This document shows positions 1 through 5,373 of a stretch of 5,479 nucleotides of DNA, piece by piece. The notes beneath the pieces are model-generated. The model worked only from the letters and a program-made list of their open reading frames with translations, had not been told where the DNA came from and ran no database searches. The translations under genes were made by a program, and so were the position numbers. Origin of the DNA: an uncultured Bacteroidota bacterium (GTDB taxonomy: Bacteria > Bacteroidota > Bacteroidia > Chitinophagales > Chitinophagaceae); the NCBI GenBank assembly GCA_946887345.1, contig CAMPKR010000183.1:1-5479 (forward strand), read 5' to 3'. How positions within the stretch are numbered: position 1 is the first letter of the stretch; each line of letters opens with the position of its first letter.

Positions 1-437
1 AAACCATCCACCATAGAGAAACAACCACTACCGGCACTGAAACCTATGTTCTCGGGCTGCACCGTAATTCTGAAAAGGAAAACGCCATCGGCGAATACAA
101 CGACAACGTGACAGATGAAGCAGGTATGCTGAACATGAACGATCCACAGACAGCCATTATCATTGCCCAATACTCCCAGGCTTACCTGAGCCGCAGCGTT
201 ACCCTGGGCAATAAGATACAGCAGGCCTTCCTGAACCAGGGCCGTCGCGATCTGGGTGTAAAGCAAAAGGGACTCGAGGTTTTAGCGGGTAGCGCCATGC
301 CCGGAGTGCTGGTGGAAATAGGGTTTATCAACAACCCTGACGAGGAAGAATACCTCAATACACAGCAGGGGCAAAAAGAGGTGGCCAATGCCATCCTGAA
401 AGGGATTATGGCCTACAAAGCAGACGCCGAAAAATAA
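1..437 (+). CDS. N-acetylmuramoyl-L-alanine amidase (Amidase_3), 3' part only
   Basis: This is the C-terminal 144 residues of a zinc-dependent cell-wall amidase that cuts the bond between N-acetylmuramic acid and the stem peptide in the periplasm. The frame is open from base 3, so the start, signal peptide and first zinc ligands lie upstream of the window. Visible family marks are TIHH at the left edge (equivalent to the SIH zinc-ligand motif), GTETYVLGLHR just after it, a stretch ending in GRRDLGVKQKGLEVLAG, and PGVLVEIGFINNPDEEEYL. The Glu of VEIGF (codon at 315-317) is the expected catalytic and zinc-binding Glu. A GTG at 108 could start a shorter reading frame, but it falls inside the conserved domain and is not the true start. 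The C-terminus is a short lysine-containing tail with no extra SPOR or LysM domain. Family assignment is secure; the exact role (cell separation or recycling) cannot be told from this part. Confidence 0.93.
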   Translation, partial: TIHHRETTTTGTETYVLGLHRNSEKENAIGEYNDNVTDEAGMLNMNDPQTAIIIAQYSQAYLSRSVTLGNKIQQAFLNQGRRDLGVKQKGLEVLAGSAMPGVLVEIGFINNPDEEEYLNTQQGQKEVANAILKGIMAYKADAEK

Positions 438-452
438 ACCTGCAATTAATGC

Positions 453-475
453 CGGCCCTTTCGGGGAGGGGTTTC
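453..475 (+). terminator. weak terminator-like hairpin after the amidase gene
   Basis: The arms 456-461 and 465-470 can form six pairs, two of them G-U, around a three-base loop, followed by GTTTCT. It sits 15-20 bases after the amidase stop codon. The pairing is modest and the T-run short, so it may be only a weak terminator or a decayed copy of a C/G-rich intergenic palindrome. Confidence 0.3.
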
Positions 476-519
476 TATAAAAATCGGAACGATTATTGAG
501 GTTTTTCTGCTTGAAACTC

Positions 520-549
520 TTGCACTTAAAATTGTTTTATTTATCTTCA
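520..549 (+). promoter_or_regulatory. Bacteroidota-type promoter of the first EGF lipoprotein gene
   Basis: TTG (520-522), 19 bases, then TATCTTCA (542-549) resembles the Bacteroidota -33 TTG / -7 TAnnTTTG pattern, with mismatches in the last two positions of the -7 box. The box ends 27 bases before the ATG at 577. The downstream paralogue has TTTG, the same 19-base spacer, TATCTTTA and the same 27-base distance to its ATG. That matching geometry is the main support. A short leader of about 20 bases is predicted. Confidence 0.5.
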
Positions 550-576
550 AGCTCTAATTTTAATCTTGTGCTGCCG

Positions 577-1128
577 ATGAAAACCTGTTTAAAGGCTATT
601 GTACTCAGCGCGCTGAGCGCCATAGTTGTGTTTACAGGACTTACAATATCTTCCTGCGATCCTGACAAATGTAAGGCTATAACCTGCGCATACGGTGGCG
701 TTTGCGACGGCGGTCAATGTACCTGTGCCACAGGCTACGAGGGCAACCAATGCGAGAAAATAACACGCGATAAGTTCACAGGCACTTGGAGTGTTACCGA
801 AAAGGGAACTCTTACCAATCCTGCATTATATACACTTAAGATCAAGGATGGTGGTGCAGTTCACGAGGTTGCTATTGAGAATTTTTATAATTTGTTCCCA
901 TCAGGCGTTGAAGTATACGCCTATGTAAGCAACGATACACTCTACATTCCCCGCCAGGAGCAGTTCCATAGAACTGTTGAAGGCCGCGGCTACCTTCAGC
1001 CTAATGTGAACGAAGAGGAAGATGCCAGCATAGAAATGCATTACTATGTTGCAGATTCGGCCACTCACAAGGTGAACGACTATGGCTGGGACGAGGGTCA
1101 GCCCTCTTTATGGGACAAGCAGCTCTAG
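577..1128 (+). CDS. EGF-like domain lipoprotein, paralogue A
   Basis: This encodes a 183-residue lipoprotein of unknown function. Residues 1-26 form a type II signal peptide ending in the lipobox ISSC, with Cys27 as the predicted acylated residue. An EGF-like module follows at once (about 32-59): six cysteines at 32, 37, 43, 48, 50 and 59, fitting C-x4-C-x5-C-x4-C-x-C-x8-C and ending CTCATGYEGNQC, which satisfies the classic EGF signature. Residues 65-183 are a cysteine-free, probably beta-rich domain with blocks KFTGTWSV, DTLYIPRQ, VEGRGYL and NDYGWDEG. I do not recognise that domain by name, though EGF plus this kind of tail is familiar from Bacteroidota lipoproteins. The in-frame TTG at 496 is rejected as the start because it lies upstream of the promoter and adds residues before a complete signal peptide. 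The protein probably sits in the outer membrane, facing the periplasm or the surface. The neighbour at 1266 is a close paralogue. Confidence 0.85.
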   Translation: MKTCLKAIVLSALSAIVVFTGLTISSCDPDKCKAITCAYGGVCDGGQCTCATGYEGNQCEKITRDKFTGTWSVTEKGTLTNPALYTLKIKDGGAVHEVAIENFYNLFPSGVEVYAYVSNDTLYIPRQEQFHRTVEGRGYLQPNVNEEEDASIEMHYYVADSATHKVNDYGWDEGQPSLWDKQL

Positions 1129-1137
1129 GCTGTTTTT
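1117..1137 (+). terminator. hairpin plus T-run overlapping the stop codon of paralogue A
   Basis: Arms 1117-1123 and 1129-1135 pair over seven positions (one G-U) around the loop TCTAG, and five T's begin at 1133. The TAG stop codon is inside the loop, so the last coding bases form the left arm. This would separate paralogue A from paralogue B, which has its own promoter. The stem is short, so read-through is likely. Confidence 0.45.
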
Positions 1138-1207
1138 CTATCCAAAATTCATATTGATTTCCCTTACTATTTCGGAATGGAATTTGCTGTAATATTATCG
1201 CGGCAGC

Positions 1208-1238
1208 TTTGCTTTTTGTTTTGTTTCGTATATCTTTA
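1208..1238 (+). promoter_or_regulatory. Bacteroidota-type promoter of the second EGF lipoprotein gene
   Basis: TTTG (1208-1211), 19 bases, then TATCTTTA (1231-1238) matches the -33/-7 pattern of Bacteroidota primary sigma factors, with A in place of the final G. The -7 box ends 27 bases before the ATG at 1266. Spacer and leader lengths are the same as for the first paralogue, and the surrounding bases (TTGTTT..., ATCTT.AAGCT) are also similar, which suggests the promoter was copied with the gene. Confidence 0.55.
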
Positions 1239-1265
1239 AGCTTTGGAAAACATTTATTCTTACAG

Positions 1266-1808
1266 ATGAGTCACCGTCTTAAAACTATTGTTCTTTCGGC
1301 TCTCGGCGCCATACTGGTAATGGGTAGTCTCACATATACCTCTTGCAGGCAGCGCGATAAGTGCCGGGAAATAACCTGTGCCTTTAGCGGTACTTGCGTG
1401 GAGGGCAAATGCTATTGCGCTACAGGCTATGAAGGCACCCAGTGCGAAAAACTCATAAGGGCGAAGTTTACCGGCCCGTGGACCGTTCTGGAAAGCGGCA
1501 CACTCAGTCTCACAGAAGAATATCCGTTGGACATCTTTGAAGGTGGCGGAACCGACAGTGTAAGGATTCAGAATTTCAATAACAGGTTCAATGAGGATGT
1601 AATGGGTTATGTATCAGATGATACACTTTACATTTACTTGCAAAAAGTGGAAAATTCTTACGTAGAGGGCCGCGGCTATCTCTACCCAAGCAAATACTAC
1701 CAGGAACACTCAGACCTGATAGTTCACTACTATGTATTTGATACCATCACCAACAAGACTAATGACTTTGGCTGGGATCATGGTAAAGCATCTGAGTGGG
1801 TAAAATAG
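1266..1808 (+). CDS. EGF-like domain lipoprotein, paralogue B
   Basis: A 180-residue lipoprotein, close paralogue of the gene just upstream. The signal peptide (1-26) ends in YTSC, with Cys27 as the lipidation site, the same position as in paralogue A. The EGF-like module has cysteines at 33, 38, 44, 49, 51 and 60 and ends CYCATGYEGTQC. The C-terminal domain (about 66-180) shares the blocks KFTGPWTV, SDDTLYI, VEGRGYLYP, HYYV and NDFGWDHG. By eye about 60% of residues match paralogue A over the signal peptide and EGF module, with less agreement afterwards. There are no cysteines outside the lipobox and EGF module. ATG 1266 is chosen over an in-frame TTG at 1209, because that TTG lies within the promoter and the ATG gives a clean signal peptide. 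After the anchor Cys the residues are basic (RQR), whereas paralogue A has DPD, so the two may be sorted or bind partners differently. Function unknown. Confidence 0.85.
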   Translation: MSHRLKTIVLSALGAILVMGSLTYTSCRQRDKCREITCAFSGTCVEGKCYCATGYEGTQCEKLIRAKFTGPWTVLESGTLSLTEEYPLDIFEGGGTDSVRIQNFNNRFNEDVMGYVSDDTLYIYLQKVENSYVEGRGYLYPSKYYQEHSDLIVHYYVFDTITNKTNDFGWDHGKASEWVK

Positions 1809-1831
1809 TTAAAGCAACAACCTACAATACG

Positions 1832-1864
1832 AAGAAGGCCTCCGCTACGCAGGGGCCTTTTTTT
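1832..1864 (+). terminator. intrinsic terminator after paralogue B
   Basis: Arms 1835-1842 (AAGGCCTC) and 1852-1859 (GGGGCCTT) pair over eight positions with one G-U; two more G-C pairs can form inside the loop after a C/A mismatch. A run of seven T's (1858-1864) follows. It begins 24 bases after the stop codon of paralogue B. This is the best canonical rho-independent terminator in the window. Confidence 0.88.
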
Positions 1865-1879
1865 ATGCACTAATATTTT

Positions 1880-1914
1880 TTGGCACTTAAATTGTCATAC
1901 CGGTTATATATTTA
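1880..1914 (+). promoter_or_regulatory. candidate promoter region of the Tudor-like gene
   Basis: Two overlapping readings exist. (1) TTG at 1880-1882 and TATATTTA at 1907-1914, spaced 24 bases, is a loose primary-sigma match; the -7 box ends 32 bases before the ATG at 1947. (2) TGGCAC at 1881-1886, five bases, then TTG at 1892-1894 followed by T matches the sigma-54 -24/-12 pattern except for T in place of the -12 C. Neither is decisive. The region follows a strong terminator, so some promoter here is expected. Confidence 0.4.
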
Positions 1915-1946
1915 CAAAACAATTGATAAAGCTAAAAAAGCAGTTT

Positions 1947-2336
1947 ATGAAAAGAATTTTCCTTTTAACATTGATCCTGGGTGTTTTCGGCTTCACAGCC
2001 CAGGCCCAAAAAGTAAACGAGAAAGTACAAATAAGCCACAATGGTAGCTGGTACGATGGTAAAATACTGAAAGTAGATGGTGATAAGTATTTCATCACCT
2101 ACGATGGCTGGAGTGAAGACTGGAACGAATGGGTAACAGTAGACAAACTGAAGGGGTTTGCCACCCAGGCGCCGCTCACTAAGTTCAATGTCGGCGACAA
2201 GGTGGAAGTAGAATACGGAATGGTTCCCGAACCGGCAGAAGTAGTAGAGGTGGGTGAGAACAAGTACAAGATTCAGTATGAAAAGAAAGCCTTCGGCACC
2301 AAATGGGTAACCGAAAAACAGATGAAGAAACTCTAA
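1947..2336 (+). CDS. exported protein with two Tudor-knot/chromo-barrel-like repeats
   Basis: A 129-residue protein. Residues 1-20 are a signal peptide (KR, a hydrophobic core, then TAQA before Gln21), and there is no lipobox, so a soluble periplasmic or secreted protein is expected. Repeat 1 (about 22-68) has a small SH3-like barrel pattern: WYDGKILKVDGDKYFITY followed by DGWSEDWNEWV, the hallmark of Tudor-knot/chromo-barrel modules (xYDGW...WDEWV). Repeat 2 (about 80-129) starts FNVGDKVEVEY and ends KYKIQY...GTKWVTEKQM; it aligns with repeat 1 but has lost the DGWS...W part. In eukaryotes these folds bind methylated peptides or RNA; here the ligand is unknown and an extracytoplasmic role is inferred from the signal peptide. 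The start is ATG 1947; the upstream in-frame TTG at 1923 would put eight polar residues ahead of the signal peptide. The leader is A-rich and has no Shine-Dalgarno sequence. Confidence 0.82.
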   Translation: MKRIFLLTLILGVFGFTAQAQKVNEKVQISHNGSWYDGKILKVDGDKYFITYDGWSEDWNEWVTVDKLKGFATQAPLTKFNVGDKVEVEYGMVPEPAEVVEVGENKYKIQYEKKAFGTKWVTEKQMKKL

Positions 2337-2337
2337 C

Positions 2338-2373
2338 AGAAACGCCCTCACCGCTTAAACGTGAGGGCGTTCT
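2338..2373. terminator. perfect 11-bp hairpin between convergent genes
   Basis: AACGCCCTCAC (2341-2351) and its exact complement (2361-2371) enclose a nine-base loop. It lies right after the Tudor-like stop codon (2336) and 58 bases beyond the ccmF stop on the other strand, so it can serve both genes. The sequence after the stem is only moderately T-rich: GTTCTAATGTT on the + strand, GTTTCTGTT on the - strand. It probably acts as a bidirectional terminator or a 3'-end protecting stem. Confidence 0.75.
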
Positions 2374-2429
2374 AATGTTAAATATCTTTCCCGAACTTAT
2401 TTATCTATCCAGCGCTCCTTCACGAACCC

Positions 2430-4904
2430 TTAGGACTCTACCGATGGTATATCGGCTTTCACCTCTTTCTGTTGGTACCTGTTGGCCAGACTGATGAAGA
2501 ATCCGATCACCATTACAATTATACCCAGCCACAGCACATTAATGTAAGGGAAGACCATCGCTTTCAGCACTATATAGTCTTTTTGCGGATCTACCTGCAT
2601 CACTTCCAGCTCGGCAGCATTTTGTTCCGGTAATATGCTGTTGAAACGCACATGCAGTTGCATCTTGCCAAATGTATCGGGCACGGTTCCCGGTGTCTTG
2701 TCCTGTATGTAATATACAGGGGCCAAATCCTGTAGCTTGCCGGTCAGATCATAAACGCTTATGTCGGCAGCCACTGCAACGTCGCTCTTAGGTACTCCTT
2801 CACTACCCTGTTCCAATCCTTTAAAACCGTTGAATATCATGTAGCCGCCGGTCAGGAATACACTATCTCCTTTTTGGAGTGTATGCTTCTTATAAGTATC
2901 TTTTTCTGTATTGTTACTTACACCGTTTACATAAGTGAATATATCCCTGGTGAGGTAATGCTTCGATGCAGGGTTGGCGGTGAAGCTCTCCGAGTTCTTA
3001 GGTTTTATCAGGTCGGGGTAAAGGGTAAAGCGTTCCGTCACTTCGTTAGTAGCTGTATCTCTGCGCTCATAATCCACCCTGTAAAACTGGCGCGGATCGG
3101 ACGAAGAAACAGAATCTCCCCTATAGATAGCAAAATACTCGCCCATCGCTACCGGAACATTGATTGGAAGAATGATATTCTCCCGGTTCTCCTTCATGTT
3201 CGCCTCTTTCGACCCCTTGTCAAAACCGATACTCACTCCCGTTGTATTCCACGAAATAATCTCTTTGTTGTATGAAGAAAGCAGTATACCCAACAGCACC
3301 ATACCAAAGCCGAGGTGCGCTGTGGGCGCACCTATTTTCATCAGCTTCCCCTTCTGCGTTGCAATAGCGTAGTAGATATTGGCAACTAAGGCGTAGCAGG
3401 ACGAGAACAACAGCAATACATAAGGGCCTGAAGATATATCCTGCGTAATAGCAACCAGGGCAGTGAAGCCCGATGCTATAAGCGCGGTAATACCAAGGTT
3501 CTTAAATGCCTTTTTAGCATCCGACGTTTTAAACCTGAAATAAAGAACGCTTGCGGATAGCAATGCGATCACTATTGCTACCCATACCTGTATGCTGTTG
3601 TAGTGCTGCACCGGCTCTACCGGCGGGGCAACGTTCTTGCCTGTGATCCACTTAGCCAGCGGCGCCCATACCGGTATGGAAGTACTGATACTGATCTGTA
3701 TAGCAGATAGCAGTAACACAAACGAGCCTATGAACATCCAGAATTCTCTCGATGTTGCCGACTCTTCGCTTTTATCCCTCGGCAGCTCTTTCCAACGCTT
3801 AGCCATGAGTCCGATGCTGATAAGCATCAGCACACCGATAATCGCCAGCAGGTGGTAAGTGAGTGAAGACCCTTCCCCCGTAAATGCATGCACCGAGGTG
3901 TCGCCCAAAATTCCTGTACGTGTCAGGAAGGTAGAATACCAGATAAGGACATGCGTCAGCGACAGTAAGACAAACGTGAAAATGATAGACCGCTTGGTCG
4001 CCTTATATATCAGTAATGTATGCAGGCCCGCTATCAACGTCAGCCAGGGAACCAGCGAAGCATTCTCCACCGGGTCCCATGCCCAGTATCCACCGAAATT
4101 CAGCGATTCGTAAGCCCAGGCGCCCCCCATCATTATACCCGTTCCCAGTACCGCACCCGAAAACAGCGACCAGGTAACACCCGGCTTCACAAAAAGCTTG
4201 TAGTCTCCCTTCCAGAGTGCAGCAATGCAATAGGCAAATGGTATCAGTGTTGAGGCAAAGCCCAGGAACAGTACCGGCGGATGTATCACCATCCAGTAAT
4301 TTTGCAGTGATACGTTCAGGCCATTACCGTCTTTAATAAATTCAAGATAATTTGGCTGAGAGAAGATAGGAGCCTCCTGCATCTTCTCGCGAAGGAGTAT
4401 GAACGGCGTACTACCCAGATTGATGCTATCTCCGAAGTACAGGCCTAACAAGGTACTACCTATAGCCACTTGCACCAGGGCTATTATTGCCATGGTTCGC
4501 GATTCCAGCAACTTGCCCTTCATCATCACCACAACACCCAGCACAGCATTCCAGAACGCCCAAAGCATAAAGCTACCTTCCGATCCTTCCCAGAAACTGG
4601 ATAACAAGTACTGCATAGGCAGAGACTTTGAAGAATGTGACCAGGCGTAATGATATTCAAAAAGGTGATTGGAAATGATGTAGTATAGGCATATAAAGGT
4701 AGCCAGCACCGAAGCTGCATGAATAATAAAACCGTTTCGACCGAGCGAAAGCCAGTTCCTGCTACCTTCAGGATTCTTTGATTCAGTATTTGCCGATCTG
4801 AAATAGCTGTAGGCACTAAACAGCGCCGCTACAAACGAAAGAATAACAAAAAAATGACCCAGTTTCCCGGGCCCCAACTGCTCTCCAATGAATTGTGTGT
4901 CCAA
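2430..4904 (-). CDS. ccmF: cytochrome c maturation heme lyase subunit CcmF
   Basis: CcmF is an integral inner-membrane protein that takes heme from holo-CcmE and attaches it to CxxCH apocytochromes on the periplasmic side. The 824 residues contain about fifteen hydrophobic segments by eye. The WWD heme-handling motif is at 263-281 (WAYESLNFGGYWAWDPVEN). Four histidines fit the family's heme ligands: H208 (in HPPVLFLGF), H295, H339 (in SVHAF) and H530 (in AHLGFG); each is 34-39 residues later than the E. coli positions I recall (173, 261, 303, 491). Residues about 545-785 form a large hydrophilic, presumably periplasmic region before the last membrane segment (about 787-807), making the protein much longer than the roughly 650-residue proteobacterial form; long versions are usual in Bacteroidota. 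The start is TTG at 4904: no in-frame ATG occurs before residue 97, a stop lies seven codons upstream, and the N-terminus from here (MDTQFIGEQLGPGKLGHFF) fits the family. It lies 62 bases after ccmE. Confidence 0.95.
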   Translation of the reverse strand: MDTQFIGEQLGPGKLGHFFVILSFVAALFSAYSYFRSANTESKNPEGSRNWLSLGRNGFIIHAASVLATFICLYYIISNHLFEYHYAWSHSSKSLPMQYLLSSFWEGSEGSFMLWAFWNAVLGVVVMMKGKLLESRTMAIIALVQVAIGSTLLGLYFGDSINLGSTPFILLREKMQEAPIFSQPNYLEFIKDGNGLNVSLQNYWMVIHPPVLFLGFASTLIPFAYCIAALWKGDYKLFVKPGVTWSLFSGAVLGTGIMMGGAWAYESLNFGGYWAWDPVENASLVPWLTLIAGLHTLLIYKATKRSIIFTFVLLSLTHVLIWYSTFLTRTGILGDTSVHAFTGEGSSLTYHLLAIIGVLMLISIGLMAKRWKELPRDKSEESATSREFWMFIGSFVLLLSAIQISISTSIPVWAPLAKWITGKNVAPPVEPVQHYNSIQVWVAIVIALLSASVLYFRFKTSDAKKAFKNLGITALIASGFTALVAITQDISSGPYVLLLFSSCYALVANIYYAIATQKGKLMKIGAPTAHLGFGMVLLGILLSSYNKEIISWNTTGVSIGFDKGSKEANMKENRENIILPINVPVAMGEYFAIYRGDSVSSSDPRQFYRVDYERRDTATNEVTERFTLYPDLIKPKNSESFTANPASKHYLTRDIFTYVNGVSNNTEKDTYKKHTLQKGDSVFLTGGYMIFNGFKGLEQGSEGVPKSDVAVAADISVYDLTGKLQDLAPVYYIQDKTPGTVPDTFGKMQLHVRFNSILPEQNAAELEVMQVDPQKDYIVLKAMVFPYINVLWLGIIVMVIGFFISLANRYQQKEVKADIPSVES

Positions 4905-4934
4905 TGCTTCGTATTTATTTCTTTAACACCTTAC

Positions 4935-4956
4935 CCAGCTCCCCTGTAGGGGCTGG
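4935..4956 (-). other. GC-rich hairpin in the ccmE-ccmF gap
   Basis: In the transcript the sequence folds as CCAG-CCCC, loop UACA, GGGG-(AG bulge)-CUGG: eight Watson-Crick pairs. It lies between the ccmE stop and the ccmF TTG start and has no T-run after it, so it is unlikely to be a full terminator. It could be an RNA processing or stability element setting the ccmE:ccmF ratio, or a copy of a dispersed intergenic palindrome. It leaves 30 bases before the ccmF start. Confidence 0.45.
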
Positions 4957-4966
4957 AGGATAACAA

Positions 4967-5359
4967 CTAACTCATGTCCCCTACCACCTGGTCGTTCTTA
5001 TACTTAGAAGGACACTTCATCTGTATACCGGTACAGTGAAAGGTACCATTATCTATATACCCTTTCATCACTATCTGTTCCGATTTTTCTATATCCGTAG
5101 GTTTTGCTCCTTTAAATATCACCTGCGATACATTCCCCGCCTTGTCTTTTGCAAAAAAGCTGAAACGGTTAGGATCCTTCGCCGGATCGTATTCCATGGC
5201 CTTGCTCTTTTCAAGGAAGCCTATTACATGGTAGGTTTTGCCGGGATTGGCAGAAGCGGAAGCAAAGGTCTCATAAGTGCTGAAATCGCCGAACATGCTC
5301 ACTATTACGCATATGGCAGCAGCAATCAATACCAGCAGTACTATTTGCGTCTTTTTCAT
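4967..5359 (-). CDS. ccmE: cytochrome c maturation heme chaperone CcmE, CxxxY type
   Basis: CcmE binds heme covalently in the periplasm and hands it to CcmF. This 130-residue protein has an N-terminal membrane anchor (about 5-23, KKTQIVLLVLIAAAICVIV) and then an OB-fold-like beta-barrel (about 40-112) with YHVIGFL, NRFSFFAKD, VSQVIFKG and EQIVMKGYI. The heme-attachment motif near the end is CPSKY (116-120): Cys116 stands where classic CcmE has the heme-binding His of HxxxY, and Tyr120 is kept. The C-terminal tail after it is only ten residues. The start is ATG 5359, giving MKKTQ; a TTG nine bases upstream would add only MWF and is less likely. It is directly followed by ccmF, its functional partner, on the same strand. 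The upstream ccm genes (ccmC, ccmD) are not in the visible 110 bases. Confidence 0.93.
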   Translation of the reverse strand: MKKTQIVLLVLIAAAICVIVSMFGDFSTYETFASASANPGKTYHVIGFLEKSKAMEYDPAKDPNRFSFFAKDKAGNVSQVIFKGAKPTDIEKSEQIVMKGYIDNGTFHCTGIQMKCPSKYKNDQVVGDMS

Positions 5360-5365
5360 AAACCA

Positions 5366-5373
5366 CAAAGTTA
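5366..5373 (-). promoter_or_regulatory. TAnnTTTG -7-like box directly before ccmE
   Basis: TAACTTTG, read on the - strand, matches the Bacteroidota -7 consensus exactly, with six bases between it and the ccmE ATG. No TTG is found at 17-23 bases upstream of it. If active, transcription would begin at or next to the start codon, giving a nearly leaderless ccmE mRNA. A chance match is possible, since ccmE could also be transcribed from further upstream. Confidence 0.35.

Larger units (their letters stand above)
520..1808 (+). repeat. tandem duplication: promoter plus EGF-lipoprotein gene, two copies
   Basis: The units 520-1128 and 1208-1808 have the same order of parts: TTG, 19-base spacer, -7-like box, 27-base leader, ATG, 26-residue signal peptide, acylated Cys, EGF-like module and the same C-terminal domain. 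The coding parts have diverged well beyond a recent copy. The upstream halves still share 19 of 24 bases over 533-556 versus 1221-1244. This supports an old tandem duplication that included the promoter. Confidence 0.65.

Noticed and set aside
496..576. In-frame TTG extension of EGF lipoprotein A
   Set aside because: It overlaps the promoter-like element, would put 27 extra residues before a complete lipoprotein signal peptide, and the paralogue shows no matching protein extension.
660..680. Calcium-binding EGF signature (DPDKC) in paralogue A
   Set aside because: The residue before the first Cys is Lys rather than Glu/Gln, and the C3-C4 loop lacks the Asn/Asp plus aromatic pattern; paralogue B keeps only part of it.
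1129..1207. A/T-rich gap between the paralogues examined for a small gene or RNA
   Set aside because: No start codon with a usable frame and no strong fold beyond the terminator-like hairpin at its left edge.
1209..1265. In-frame TTG extension of EGF lipoprotein B
   Set aside because: The TTG is part of the -33-like element; ATG 1266 aligns with the paralogue's start and signal peptide.
1965..2351. Open frame on the - strand opposite the Tudor-like gene
   Set aside because: It lies antisense to a gene with a clear signal peptide and repeats, and would also run from the terminator hairpin; its product has no recognisable features.
4003..4253. Overlapping open frames on both strands inside ccmF
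   Set aside because: The ccmF frame encodes the conserved WWD and histidine motifs here; the others are shadow frames.
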